Below, in pieces: positions 9,217-18,112 of a DNA stretch of 64,000 nt. Position 1 is the first letter of the stretch. Each line of letters opens with the position of its first letter. The notes beneath the pieces were generated by a model, which was given only the letters and a program-made list of their open reading frames with translations, was not told where the DNA came from and ran no database searches. Source of the stretch: Planctomycetaceae bacterium (GTDB lineage Bacteria > Planctomycetota > Planctomycetia > Pirellulales > Pirellulaceae); the NCBI GenBank assembly GCA_024642205.1, contig JAHEBQ010000014.1:1-64000 (forward strand), in the 5' to 3' direction. The translations under genes and the position numbers were made by a program.

Positions 9217-10167
9217 ATGAAGTCTTACCAATTCCCCCGGGGGGCCATGCCTGCGATTGGATTGGGCACGTGGAAGCTGGATGAAGGTTCCGCAACTGCT
9301 GCCGTCGCGTCCGCCTTGAAACTCGGCTACCGGCATATCGATTGTGCGCCGATCTACTTGAACGAAGCCGATGTTGGCGCGGCATTTGGCGACGTGTTCC
9401 GGGCCGGTGAGATACGCCGCAATGATGTATGGGTCACGTCCAAATTGTGGTGCAACCGGCATCGCCCTGACCTGGTTCGAGGAGCGCTGGAAAAAACGTT
9501 GGCCGATCTGCAGATCGACTACCTCGACCTGTTCATGATTCATTGGCCCATTGTATTCCGCTCGGACGTGCATCGACCGGAATCGGGAACAGATTTTATC
9601 AGCCTCGAAGAAATGCCGCTCAGCGATACCTGGAAGGCAATGGAGGATTGCGTCGAAGCCGGCCTTTGCCGGAACATCGGCGTCTGTAACTTCAGTATCA
9701 GGAAATTGAAGACGATCATGGCGGATTGCAGGATCAAACCCTCCGCCAACCAGGTCGAATGTCATCCGTTTCTACCGCAGAACGAATTGCTGGACTTTTG
9801 TCAAAGCGAAGGAATTCAATTGGTTGCCTATTCTCCATTGGGCTCAGGGGATCGCCCCGATCGGATGCGTTCCGAGCGAGACCCAAATCTTTTTGAAGTT
9901 CCAGAGATATTGGAGATCGCGGCGACCAACGGCCTCACGGCCGGACAAGTGATTCTCGCGTGGGCGGTTAATCGAGGTACGGTTGCGATTCCGAAATCTG
10001 CCCATCCGCTACGGCAAGCTGAAAACCTGGCCGCTGGATTCACCGAACTTACTGCCGATGAGATGAATGCGATCAACCAGATCACAATGAGTTATCGCTA
10101 CGTCCACGGGCGATTTTGGGAAATGGAAGGAGGTCCGTATACGGTCGCGAACTTATGGGATGAATGA
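9217..10167 (+). CDS. Aldo/keto reductase
   Basis: A protein of 316 residues, near the usual AKR length. The start is supported by AGGA seven bases upstream. The catalytic tetrad can be placed: Asp and Tyr in YRHIDCAPIYLNE, Lys in VTSKLW, and His in DLFMIHWP. The conserved GLGTWKL opening and the IPKSAHPLRQAENL segment for NADPH phosphate binding are both present. QVECHPFLPQNELLDFC is the typical N-x-V-E-x-H-P region. Substrate cannot be told from sequence; related enzymes reduce sugars or small aldehydes. It sits alone between two minus-strand genes. Confidence 0.93.
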   Translation: MKSYQFPRGAMPAIGLGTWKLDEGSATAAVASALKLGYRHIDCAPIYLNEADVGAAFGDVFRAGEIRRNDVWVTSKLWCNRHRPDLVRGALEKTLADLQIDYLDLFMIHWPIVFRSDVHRPESGTDFISLEEMPLSDTWKAMEDCVEAGLCRNIGVCNFSIRKLKTIMADCRIKPSANQVECHPFLPQNELLDFCQSEGIQLVAYSPLGSGDRPDRMRSERDPNLFEVPEILEIAATNGLTAGQVILAWAVNRGTVAIPKSAHPLRQAENLAAGFTELTADEMNAINQITMSYRYVHGRFWEMEGGPYTVANLWDE

Positions 10168-10251
10168 GTTGCGGCGGATCACACGTTTTCTCCTTTTTCG
10201 GTATATCTCACCGGTGTTCGAGTGCATCCTGCATGGGAAATGGTATTCGGG

Positions 10252-11652
10252 TCAAAGTGTTTTCAGATATTCAAGTAGCGCCGCCCGCTGTGCTTTTGAA
10301 AGTTCATCACCAAATGTGTGCCCCGTGTTGCTTTTCCCGGGTATCGTCGAATCGAAATACTCGCGTTTTTCGTCCGGTCGCTTGACGTTGCCCGGTATCG
10401 ACTCGAATTTGTCGACCGACAATCCGACCCTGTGAACATCATGGCTTGTTGCGATACGTTTCCAGACAACCGGCCGGGATTTGGAATCGAGCACGCCTTC
10501 GATCGTCGGAACGCTACCGTTGTGAAAATAAGGTGCGCTGGCCCAAATGCCGTCCAGCGGCGGAGCGAGGTAGCCCTGGGGAGTCAGAACTGTTGCATCG
10601 GCACCATAGGAAGCAAACCAGCTGTCGCGATAGACTCTCCGATCGTATTCCGTAAGCGCTGTCAAACGAACCGGGTCCGTGCCAATTTTCTTGATCGGAA
10701 CCAGGCGGCTGGGATAGGTCGGTTCCTGGCCATAAGTGCCATGACAGGCCGCACAGTGGTGGGCGAAGACTTCGGCACCTTCGTGAGACAGTTGATCATT
10801 GATGGCGTTCGGGTAAACGGGTGGTTCAAGCGACTCGATATATGCAAACACGTGCTTGAATTCATCCTCCCATCCGCGCATCGTTTCACCTGAGTTCATT
10901 TGATCCATCACAAACGGAATCAGGGCTCGGTGGTTTTTCTGTACAAAACCGTCAATGTACAAGCGATCCCGTTTACTCACGTTCCACCACGCCGGCGCAT
11001 CCATGTCATGGTGAATGATGGGAAGCATGCGAAATGGGAGCTTGAGGTTCAAGTCTTTGTCGCGGAAGGACATCAGGGCGATTCCGAACACGACTGCGTT
11101 ACTGGTGCCGTTGCTGGTTCCCATCGGAACAGCCATTGAGCCGAGGTCCATCTGACTCAGCGTCTCGCCGCGGCGGCGCTTGGTTTGTCGCATGTCACTG
11201 TAAAGTGTTTCCAGGGCGATCTGGGCGTTGGGAAGACCTTCAATCATCTTTCCATTGACCGCCCCGCCATGACAACTGAAGCAGTTCATGGTCCACCAGC
11301 CTTCGGCGTCCACACTGAACTGCATCGACTTGGTCGGGTCGTCAGGCCGCGGCGTGAATCCATATCGCTTTAACGCCATTGATCGCCGACCTTCGGGACT
11401 CAGATGTTCAGCCTGAGACCGGAGCGGTTCGGGCCAATCCTGCCACGTGTCGTCGAAGGTTGCCTGATGAAAGTCACGTGGCAAAAAACGATAATTCAGA
11501 ATCAGGTCGCGGCCTTTGGCAATGGATTCACGAACCGCCTGTTCGTCCGCCAGTAAGCGTTGAGATTCGAGAATTGGCGACCCAACCGACCATCCGAACA
11601 TGATCGCGAAAATAAGCAGGCGGAAGAAACGAATGGTTGAGTCGGCATGCAT
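10252..11652 (-). CDS. Exported dihaem cytochrome c
   Basis: A protein of 466 residues with an N-terminal hydrophobic segment (LLIFAIMFGWSVGS) consistent with export. Two haem c attachment sites are visible: CFSCH near residue 123 and CAACH near residue 300. The second half contains APPLDGIWASAPYFHNGSVP, the W-x-x-x-P-Y-x-H-x-G-S-x-P motif found near the axial ligand in dihaem cytochrome c peroxidase/MauG/RoxA-type proteins. Function is therefore probably a periplasmic peroxidase-like or oxygenase-like dihaem enzyme, but I cannot assign a substrate. It follows proB by 171 bases on the same strand and could be cotranscribed. Confidence 0.8.
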   Translation of the reverse strand: MHADSTIRFFRLLIFAIMFGWSVGSPILESQRLLADEQAVRESIAKGRDLILNYRFLPRDFHQATFDDTWQDWPEPLRSQAEHLSPEGRRSMALKRYGFTPRPDDPTKSMQFSVDAEGWWTMNCFSCHGGAVNGKMIEGLPNAQIALETLYSDMRQTKRRRGETLSQMDLGSMAVPMGTSNGTSNAVVFGIALMSFRDKDLNLKLPFRMLPIIHHDMDAPAWWNVSKRDRLYIDGFVQKNHRALIPFVMDQMNSGETMRGWEDEFKHVFAYIESLEPPVYPNAINDQLSHEGAEVFAHHCAACHGTYGQEPTYPSRLVPIKKIGTDPVRLTALTEYDRRVYRDSWFASYGADATVLTPQGYLAPPLDGIWASAPYFHNGSVPTIEGVLDSKSRPVVWKRIATSHDVHRVGLSVDKFESIPGNVKRPDEKREYFDSTIPGKSNTGHTFGDELSKAQRAALLEYLKTL

Positions 11653-11823
11653 GGGTCGGTCCGCGCCCTGTGGTTGGTTGGCTCAAATTTCGTGTGAATG
11701 ACCAACATTGATTTTACCAGAAAACCGTTCAAGATATTTTCGGTTAACCTGGTTTCCCGAAAACCTGGTATCCAGGACATTAACCAGAATGCCCGTGATA
11801 TCCGGTTCCTGTGACGAACAACG

Positions 11824-12945
11824 CTAGACATGCAAAACCATGTCGTCCCGGTGGATCATCGCCGATCGGATGCTGGGGCCTATCAGCTTCTCGATTTGTG
11901 AACTTTTCAATCCGGCGATCTTACCTGCGTCCGTTGAGTCGTATTCGATTAGCCCACGACCTATTTTGTGACCGGAGGGTCCGAGGATGTCCACTGTGTC
12001 GCCGCGCGAAAAATCACCAATGACCTCGGTCACGCCTGCAGGCAGCAGGCTTTTGCCCGATTCAAGCGCCATCATTGCCCCGCCGTCAATTTGAACCGAC
12101 CCGGAAACGTCCAGTCCTCCTGCGATCCACTTTTTTCGTTCGTTGATCGGATTGGCGGAGGGGGCAAACCAGGTTGACCTCGCGCCGTTGGCAATTGCTG
12201 TCAGCGGGTGATCGGTTATTCCGGAGCCGATAACCATCGTCGAACCGGCAGCCGTGGCGATTTTTGCGGCTTCGATTTTTGTTTTCATCCCACCCCTTGA
12301 AAACAGGGTGGTCGCCTCGCCTGCCATGGCTTCAATTTCACGCGTAATCGACTCGACTTCCGGAATGAATTCAGCCGTAACGTTGGTTTCTGGAGCGGAA
12401 GTATACAGTCCGTCGACATCGGAAAGCAGTAACAGTAGATCTGCGCCGACCATCGAAGCAACTCTCGCGGCCAAACGATCGTTATCTCCGTACCGAATCT
12501 CCGAGGTGGCAACCGAATCGTTCTCGTTGATGATAGGTACGGCGCCCCATTGCAGCAAAGCATTGATCGTGGCCCGGGCATTCAGGTAACGCCGCCGTGT
12601 TTCGGTATCACCCAGCGTCAACAGAATCTGGCCAGCAATCATTCCTAGTTGACCGAGCGTTTCCGCATACGCTCGGCTGAGCGAAATTTGACCAACCGCG
12701 GCGGCTGCCTGGCTTTCTTCCAGTTTTAGCGTCCCATGGGTGCCCGTGACATTCAACTCGCGACGGCCAAGTGCAATCGCACCGGAGGAGACAATCAGGA
12801 CTTCTTGACCGCCCTGTTTGATCGCCGCAATGTCCTCAACAAGCGACTGCAGCCACTTGCGCCTAAGTCCGGTATCCTGATTCACGAGCAATGCGGAACC
12901 GATTTTGATCACGATTCGAGGGTATGATTCAATGTTTCGATTCAC
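11824..12945 (-). CDS. proB: Glutamate 5-kinase with PUA domain
   Basis: ProB phosphorylates glutamate to start proline synthesis. The 373-residue length fits the two-domain bacterial enzyme. The amino acid kinase domain shows [46 protein letters not shown] and [11 protein letters not shown]. The sequence [20 protein letters not shown] is the late kinase motif. A C-terminal PUA-like domain follows from about residue 275 ([21 protein letters not shown]). It diverges from the formate dehydrogenase operon. The downstream neighbour on the same strand is the dihaem cytochrome. Confidence 0.97.
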   Translation of the reverse strand: MNRNIESYPRIVIKIGSALLVNQDTGLRRKWLQSLVEDIAAIKQGGQEVLIVSSGAIALGRRELNVTGTHGTLKLEESQAAAAVGQISLSRAYAETLGQLGMIAGQILLTLGDTETRRRYLNARATINALLQWGAVPIINENDSVATSEIRYGDNDRLAARVASMVGADLLLLLSDVDGLYTSAPETNVTAEFIPEVESITREIEAMAGEATTLFSRGGMKTKIEAAKIATAAGSTMVIGSGITDHPLTAIANGARSTWFAPSANPINERKKWIAGGLDVSGSVQIDGGAMMALESGKSLLPAGVTEVIGDFSRGDTVDILGPSGHKIGRGLIEYDSTDAGKIAGLKSSQIEKLIGPSIRSAMIHRDDMVLHV

Positions 12946-13037
12946 GTTGAAACCCGATTCGGTGAGACAAAAGCAACAATTTGGAAACGGTTTGCGAATG
13001 TAAGAGAATTAGCGGTGCAAACATCCGCACAATTTTA

Positions 13038-13066
13038 TATCCTGTAAGTGTTAATATCACAGGATA
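13038..13066 (+). promoter_or_regulatory. Inverted repeat overlapping the fdhB ribosome-binding site
   Basis: TATCCTGT (13038-13045) and ACAGGATA (13059-13066) are perfect 8-base inverted arms. The 13-base spacer is itself nearly palindromic (GTG...CAC). The right arm contains the Shine-Dalgarno AGGA, six bases before the ATG at 13071. It could be a dimeric repressor or activator operator at the transcription start, or an RNA hairpin hiding the ribosome-binding site. No known consensus (FNR, ModE) fits well. Confidence 0.55.
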
Positions 13067-13070
13067 GGCT

Positions 13071-14588
13071 ATGCAAAAACCGAATGCACAACGGGAACGG
13101 ATTATCGAGCTTCTGGAACACCACGGGGGCGTAACGGAACAATCGGTTCGTGAGGTTTCAAATGAAACCGGCGTTCCGGAGGCCGACATCTGGGGCACGG
13201 GGCTGTTCTACACTTTGATCAACAGGCCGGGCAAGAGAATTCGCCTCTGCGACGGATTGACTTGCCAAATGTTCGGTGCCGACCAACTTGCGGAAGAACT
13301 TCGTGCCAGTGGCAAAGAAGTCGAACGAGTCAGTTGCCTCGGCCAATGTGACCTTGCTCCCTCTTCACTTGACGCAGAGATGGAGCTGGTGACCTATGGA
13401 AAATGCAAAACCGCTGTCACATCGGACGATCCCGAGCTCGCCATGAACCTGGGGGGCAAAGTCGACATGAGTTATTCGGCGTTGTCCAAAGCAGGACAAC
13501 TGGGCCCGGAAGCGGTGATTGAGCAATTGAAAATATCCGGGCTTCAAGGTCGCGGTGGGGCTGGATTTCCAGCTCATTTCAAATGGACAGCTCTGCGCCA
13601 GCAACCGGAAACGGAACGGTATGTTGTTTGCAATGCAGACGAAGCCGAGCCAGGAACATTCAAGGACCGCGAGTTGATTTTGAGGCAATCCCACAAAATG
13701 CTGGAGGGCCTCGCGATTGCTGCGGCAGTTGTCGAAACAAAACGGATTTACATCTACATTCGTGGTGAGTATGTCAACGAATATCGCGCGATCGAAACAG
13801 CGATTGCCGACGCTTCGCGGCAGCTTGCCGATTTCGAGTTCACAATCGTCAAGGGCCATGGGGCGTACATTTGTGGCGAAGAAACCGCGTTGCTTGAGTC
13901 GCTCGAAGGCAAGCGTGGAATGCCGCGACTCAAGCCCCCCTACCCGACCGAATCAGGGTTTCGCGGAAAACCCACGCTGATCCACAACGTGGAGACGATC
14001 GCGTGTGTTCCTTCGATTATTCACCGGGGCGGAGAGTGGTTTCGATCGTTGGGAAAGACCGAAGCCGGTTCGAAGCTGTATTGCATTTCCGGTCACGTCA
14101 ACGCACCAGGTGTCTATGAACTTCCTTTGGGCGTTTCACTTGATGAACTCGTCCAGGCCGCCGGTGGATATGTCGGAAAACCAATCGCATTTTCTCCGGG
14201 AGGGGCATCCTCGGGTTTCCTGCCGATTTCAAAAAAGGACGTTCCGCTCGACTACAAGCACCTGGCCGAAGCAGGGTCAATGCTCGGAAGTGCGGGGGTG
14301 GTCGTGATCAATGATTCAGTGGACATGGCGCTGGCGGCCGCGTGGCAGCTGGAGTTCTTCGAAAGAGAAAGTTGCGGTCAATGTGCCCCGTGTAGAATTG
14401 GGACACGATACATACGAAGGCAAGTTGACAAGTACATTCAACTTGGTGATCCCGGTTCACTCGAACAAGCCGAAGACGTCGGTTGGGAGATGGAAGAGGG
14501 GTCAATCTGCGGACTGGGAATGGTCGCGGCGAAACCGCTGGAGTCGGCACGGCAGCATTTCCCTGACGCGTTTAAGGTAAGAGATTGA
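13071..14588 (+). CDS. NAD-linked formate dehydrogenase, NuoE/NuoF-like flavoprotein subunit
   Basis: A protein of 505 residues combining two modules. Residues 1-110 resemble the NuoE/thioredoxin-like [2Fe-2S] protein, with cysteines in RLCDGLTCQMFG and SCLGQCDLAP. Residues ~120-505 are NuoF-like: GRGGAGFPAHFKW and CNADEAEPGTFKDRELI form the FMN site, GAYICGEETALLESLEGKRG the NADH site, and ESCGQCAPCR plus a later cysteine in GSICGLG ligate a [4Fe-4S] cluster. Such subunits pass electrons from the molybdopterin subunit to NAD+. It is the first gene of the operon, 67 bases before the catalytic subunit, and the promoter/RBS region carries a marked inverted repeat. Confidence 0.93.
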   Translation: MQKPNAQRERIIELLEHHGGVTEQSVREVSNETGVPEADIWGTGLFYTLINRPGKRIRLCDGLTCQMFGADQLAEELRASGKEVERVSCLGQCDLAPSSLDAEMELVTYGKCKTAVTSDDPELAMNLGGKVDMSYSALSKAGQLGPEAVIEQLKISGLQGRGGAGFPAHFKWTALRQQPETERYVVCNADEAEPGTFKDRELILRQSHKMLEGLAIAAAVVETKRIYIYIRGEYVNEYRAIETAIADASRQLADFEFTIVKGHGAYICGEETALLESLEGKRGMPRLKPPYPTESGFRGKPTLIHNVETIACVPSIIHRGGEWFRSLGKTEAGSKLYCISGHVNAPGVYELPLGVSLDELVQAAGGYVGKPIAFSPGGASSGFLPISKKDVPLDYKHLAEAGSMLGSAGVVVINDSVDMALAAAWQLEFFERESCGQCAPCRIGTRYIRRQVDKYIQLGDPGSLEQAEDVGWEMEEGSICGLGMVAAKPLESARQHFPDAFKVRD

Positions 14589-14655
14589 GGATCAGGCAGA
14601 GGCTGGGAATTTGTGACGGGACGCGAAATTTCGTGTGCTGGTTGCCGAGAGCCGA

Positions 14656-17511
14656 ATGAAAACCGAAACCCTATCCGCATCGTCCCAGGTTGCGCACGAT
14701 TGGGAAACGTCGGATTTCCTGTTGGCAGGAATTCCGGATTTAACTAATGGAAAAATTCCGCGATTAAAAATGAATTATCCCACAACCAAAAAAGTCGATA
14801 CATTTACGATTCAAATCAACGGGCAATCATGTCAGGCCCTGACCGGCGAAACCGTGGTCGATGTTGCCCGGCGAGAAGGAATTAACATTCCCACGTTATG
14901 CCATGACACCCGGCTTGAGCCAGCTGGTGCTTGCCGTGTTTGTCTGGTGGAGGTTGAAGGCCAGCGCCGCCTCCAGCCGGGGTGTGCCTGGAAAGTCCAC
15001 CCTGACATGAAGGTCACGACAGAGTCCGATCGAATTCAAAGACATCGTACGGTTCTCTACAGCATGTATATGGCGGACCACGAGCTGGATGCCGATGGTT
15101 TGCCGGTTGAAACTGCGAACACAAACCAGTTGAGAACACTTTGCAGGACGATTGAACCGATGAACCTCGAGCCGGTAGATGCCCCGCGTGTCGGTCGACC
15201 GGAGGACATCAACCCGTACATCCAGTTCAACCCGGACCTCTGCATTCTCTGTGCCCGTTGTACGCGGTATTGCGATGAAGTCGAGTCCGTCAACGCAATC
15301 ACGTTGGCCTTTCGGGGAAGCGAAACGACCATTTCGACGGCCGGCGAACGCGGCCTGCTTGATACGACTTGTGAATTGTGCGGCGGATGCATTGACACTT
15401 GCCCGACCGGCGCATTGATCGAAAAGAAAGCGCCGATGAACCTGGTGACGCTGCACACCGAAACGACTCGATCAACCTGCAATTTCTGCGGGGTTGGGTG
15501 TCAACTGAATCTGCACGTCCACAATGATCGCGTGGTGAAAGTCACCAGCCCCGAACCCGGCGAGACGCTCAACGATGGAAATCTCTGTGTCAAGGGGCGG
15601 TTCGCCTACGACTTCATCCATCACGAAGACCGCATCACCGAACCGCTGGTGCGTGGAAAAGATGGTGAGCTCCATCCTGCAACCTGGGATGAAGCGTTAG
15701 CCCTAACCGCCAGGGGATTGCTGGACGTCAAGACAAAGTACGGGGCAAATGCATTGGGTTTCATCTCTTCATCCCGATGCACGGGTGAGGAGAATTACCT
15801 GATGCAGAAGCTCTCACGGGCAGCATTCGGGACCAACAACATTCATCAATGTGCCGCGACCTGACACGCCCCCACCGTTGCCGGTCTGGTGACGATGTTC
15901 GGTGCAGGTGCAATGACCAACTCGATCGACGAGATTCGCGACTCGGAATTGATGTTTATCATTGGTTCCAACACGACCGAAGCCCATCCGATTATCGCGA
16001 TGGAAATGAAGCGGGCTCGGCAAAAAGGCGCGAAATTGATCGTTGCCGATCCGCGGGAGATCTGGATGGCAGAAATGGCGGACATTCACTTGCAATTGAA
16101 ACCGGGAACCGATGTCTGGTTGCTGCAAGCGATGGCGCACGTGATTGTGACAGAGAATCTGCACGATCAGGCATTTATCGATGCCCACACGGAAGGATTC
16201 GAAAAAGTCGTGGCCAAGGTTGCAGAATATACTCCCGAGCAAGCCGAGAAAATCACCGGTGTTCCGGCGGAGGATATCCGCACGGCGGCCCGGTGGTACG
16301 CGACGACAAAGCATGCGGGCATCTACTACACGCTTGGCATCACCGAACATACCCACGGAACGGACAATGTTTACTGTCTCGCGAACCTGGTGTTGATGAC
16401 CGGGCACTTGGGGGTCCATGCGGCGGGGATGAACCCGCTTCGTGGTCAAAATAATGTACAAGGCGCCAATGACGCGGGAGCAACACCAATTTACTATCCG
16501 GGCTATCAAAAGGTGACCGACGACGAGGTTCGGCTGAAATTCGAACAGGCGTGGGGTGTCCCTCTTTCACCCCACGATGGCCTGAACCTCAATGTCATGA
16601 TGAAAGAGATGGCGAAGGGAAACATCAAGGCGGTCTATGTGATGGGCGAAGACATCGTCATTTCCGAACCGAACGTGACGAAAGTCGAAGAGGGCTTGAA
16701 CCAGTGTGAGTTTGTCGTTTGTCAGGAGATTTTCCATAACGAAACGACCCGGTTCGCGGACGTCGTATTGCCGGGATCTTGTTTTGCGGAAAAAGATGGC
16801 GTGTTTACCAATAGTGATCGCCGCATTCAACGAGTTCGCAAAGCCGTTCATCCACCCGGCAATGCCCGTGAGGACTGGCGAATCCTCTGCGACGTCGCGC
16901 GGGCCGCGGGCTATGACATGCCGCATTATCGGGACGCCGGTGAAGTCTTCGCCGAGTACGCTTCCTTGACGCCCAAAATTGCGGGGATCTCCTACCAGCG
17001 ACTGGAGGAGAATATTGCGGGACTTCAATGGCCTTGCCCCGATTCATCGCACCCTGGGACACCGACGCTGCATCAAAGCGGACCCATGATCGGCAAAGCA
17101 CCATTTCAGGCAGTCGACTACCGACCCAGCGCGGAGCTTGCTGATAATGAATATCCGCTGGTTCTCTCGACCGGCCGAACGTTGTACCACTACAACAGCG
17201 CAACCCAAACGCGACGTGATCCCGGACCGGTGGCAAAACAACGTGGCAACTTTATTGAAATCCATCGGAGTGACGCTCGAAAGTTGAATATCGAACATGG
17301 GGAAACGATTCGCGTCAGTTCACGACGTGGTGACGTTCAAGCCGAAGCCTGGATTTCACCCCGCGTTCGTCCGGGTTGCATCTGGATGCCGATGCATTTT
17401 GCCGAGTCTCGCGCAAATTTACTGACTAACGACGCAGGTGATAGCATCACCGGCACCGGGGAATACAAAGTCTGCGCGGTCCGCGTTGAGAAATTGGCGC
17501 TGAAAGTCTAG
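14656..17511 (+). CDS. fdhA: Selenocysteine-containing formate dehydrogenase catalytic subunit
   Basis: One gene of about 951 residues interrupted in frame by a TGA at 15862-15864. The flanking residues are NNIHQCAAT-TGA-HAPTVAGLVTMFGAG, exactly where formate dehydrogenases carry the Mo/W-binding Sec or Cys followed by H-x-P-T/S-V. The frame continues without a shift to the TAG at 17509-17511, so the TGA should read as Sec. Domains in order: plant-type [2Fe-2S] (C-x10-C-x2-C), two [4Fe-4S] ferredoxin motifs (CILCARCTRYC, CELCGGCIDTC), the CNFCGVGC [4Fe-4S] domain, the molybdopterin catalytic domain, and a C-terminal dinucleotide-binding domain. The His/Cys3 cluster usual in NuoG-like N-termini lacks its cysteines here. 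Starts at 14635 and 14770 are also possible. Automatic annotation would split it at 15864. Confidence 0.93.
15865..15897 (+). promoter_or_regulatory. Bacterial SECIS element of fdhA
   Basis: Immediately after the TGA (15862-15864) the RNA can form a hairpin: GUUGCC (15877-15882) pairs with GGUGAC (15888-15893), extended by C15876-G15894. Beyond one mismatch, A15874-U15896 and C15873-G15897 also pair. The loop is GGUCU (15883-15887). From memory, the E. coli fdhF SECIS has the same GGUCU loop, with its first G also 18 bases after the UGA. This would be the SelB binding site. The pairing uses U-G and G-U wobbles, so folding should be checked by computation. Confidence 0.8.
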
Positions 17512-18112
17512 AGGCATTTCCAAACTTGAGCCTTGGGCCTTAAGCAATGGCTTCGTCGAACGTCGCAAGCAGCGACATTGGGCGGCAGTCCCGGTCCAAG
17601 CCTAATATCGGCGGCACCTATTTTCAGCTTCCTGATCTTCGTTCGAGCCAACTGCAGGTAACCGACCATGCCAGCCTGCCAGATTCCCCGGATTTTGCTG
17701 GCCGCCAAAGCGTGCAACGTCCGGCGAGTCTGCGACGCCAAACCGCCAATTTGTTTCGGCTTGGTGTTCGGGGCAGTGAATCATTAATAACTCATGGAAA
17801 GCCATTCAGCATGGCGGGGAATGCGTGTGTGGCCATTCTCTCCCGTCAATGAGCACCAATTCATAGAGTGAAATGCCACTTGATTTTTGTATTGATTCTC
17901 AATTCGATCGCAACGCGTGTCCGAAAATAACAAAACACGCACACCATGCACTACAAAACCGATTATATTTTGTACTGGTCGTTTCTGTGTCGAAAAGAAA
18001 AGTCCTCTGTGATGTGCACATTGCCAGCGCCCCGTCCGTGGTTTAAGTAAGCGCCACCAGGCCGGTGCCTTCGGATCACCAACGCATGAGAAACAGGTAT
18101 TGAAATGACCGC
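17512..18112. other. Intergenic region with no recognised gene
   Basis: About 600 bases between fdhA and the SF2 helicase. Short open frames exist on both strands (for example 17547-17852 plus and 17602-17805 minus). None has a recognisable motif, a good ribosome-binding site or convincing residue composition. The last 250 bases are AT-richer and should hold the helicase promoter. No strong hairpin with a T-tract was seen after fdhA. Confidence 0.6.

Noticed and set aside
14656-15864. fdhA as a pseudogene with a premature stop
   Set aside because: All cofactor motifs are intact, the frame is unbroken apart from the TGA, the TGA is at the Sec position and a SECIS-like hairpin follows.
15865-17511. 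Frame after the TGA as a separate gene starting near 15889 (GTG)
   Set aside because: The residues H-A-P-T-V directly after the TGA belong to the same formate dehydrogenase domain, and no ribosome-binding site precedes 15889.
17547-17852. Possible 101-residue gene after fdhA
   Set aside because: No ribosome-binding site, no motif, and composition like non-coding sequence.
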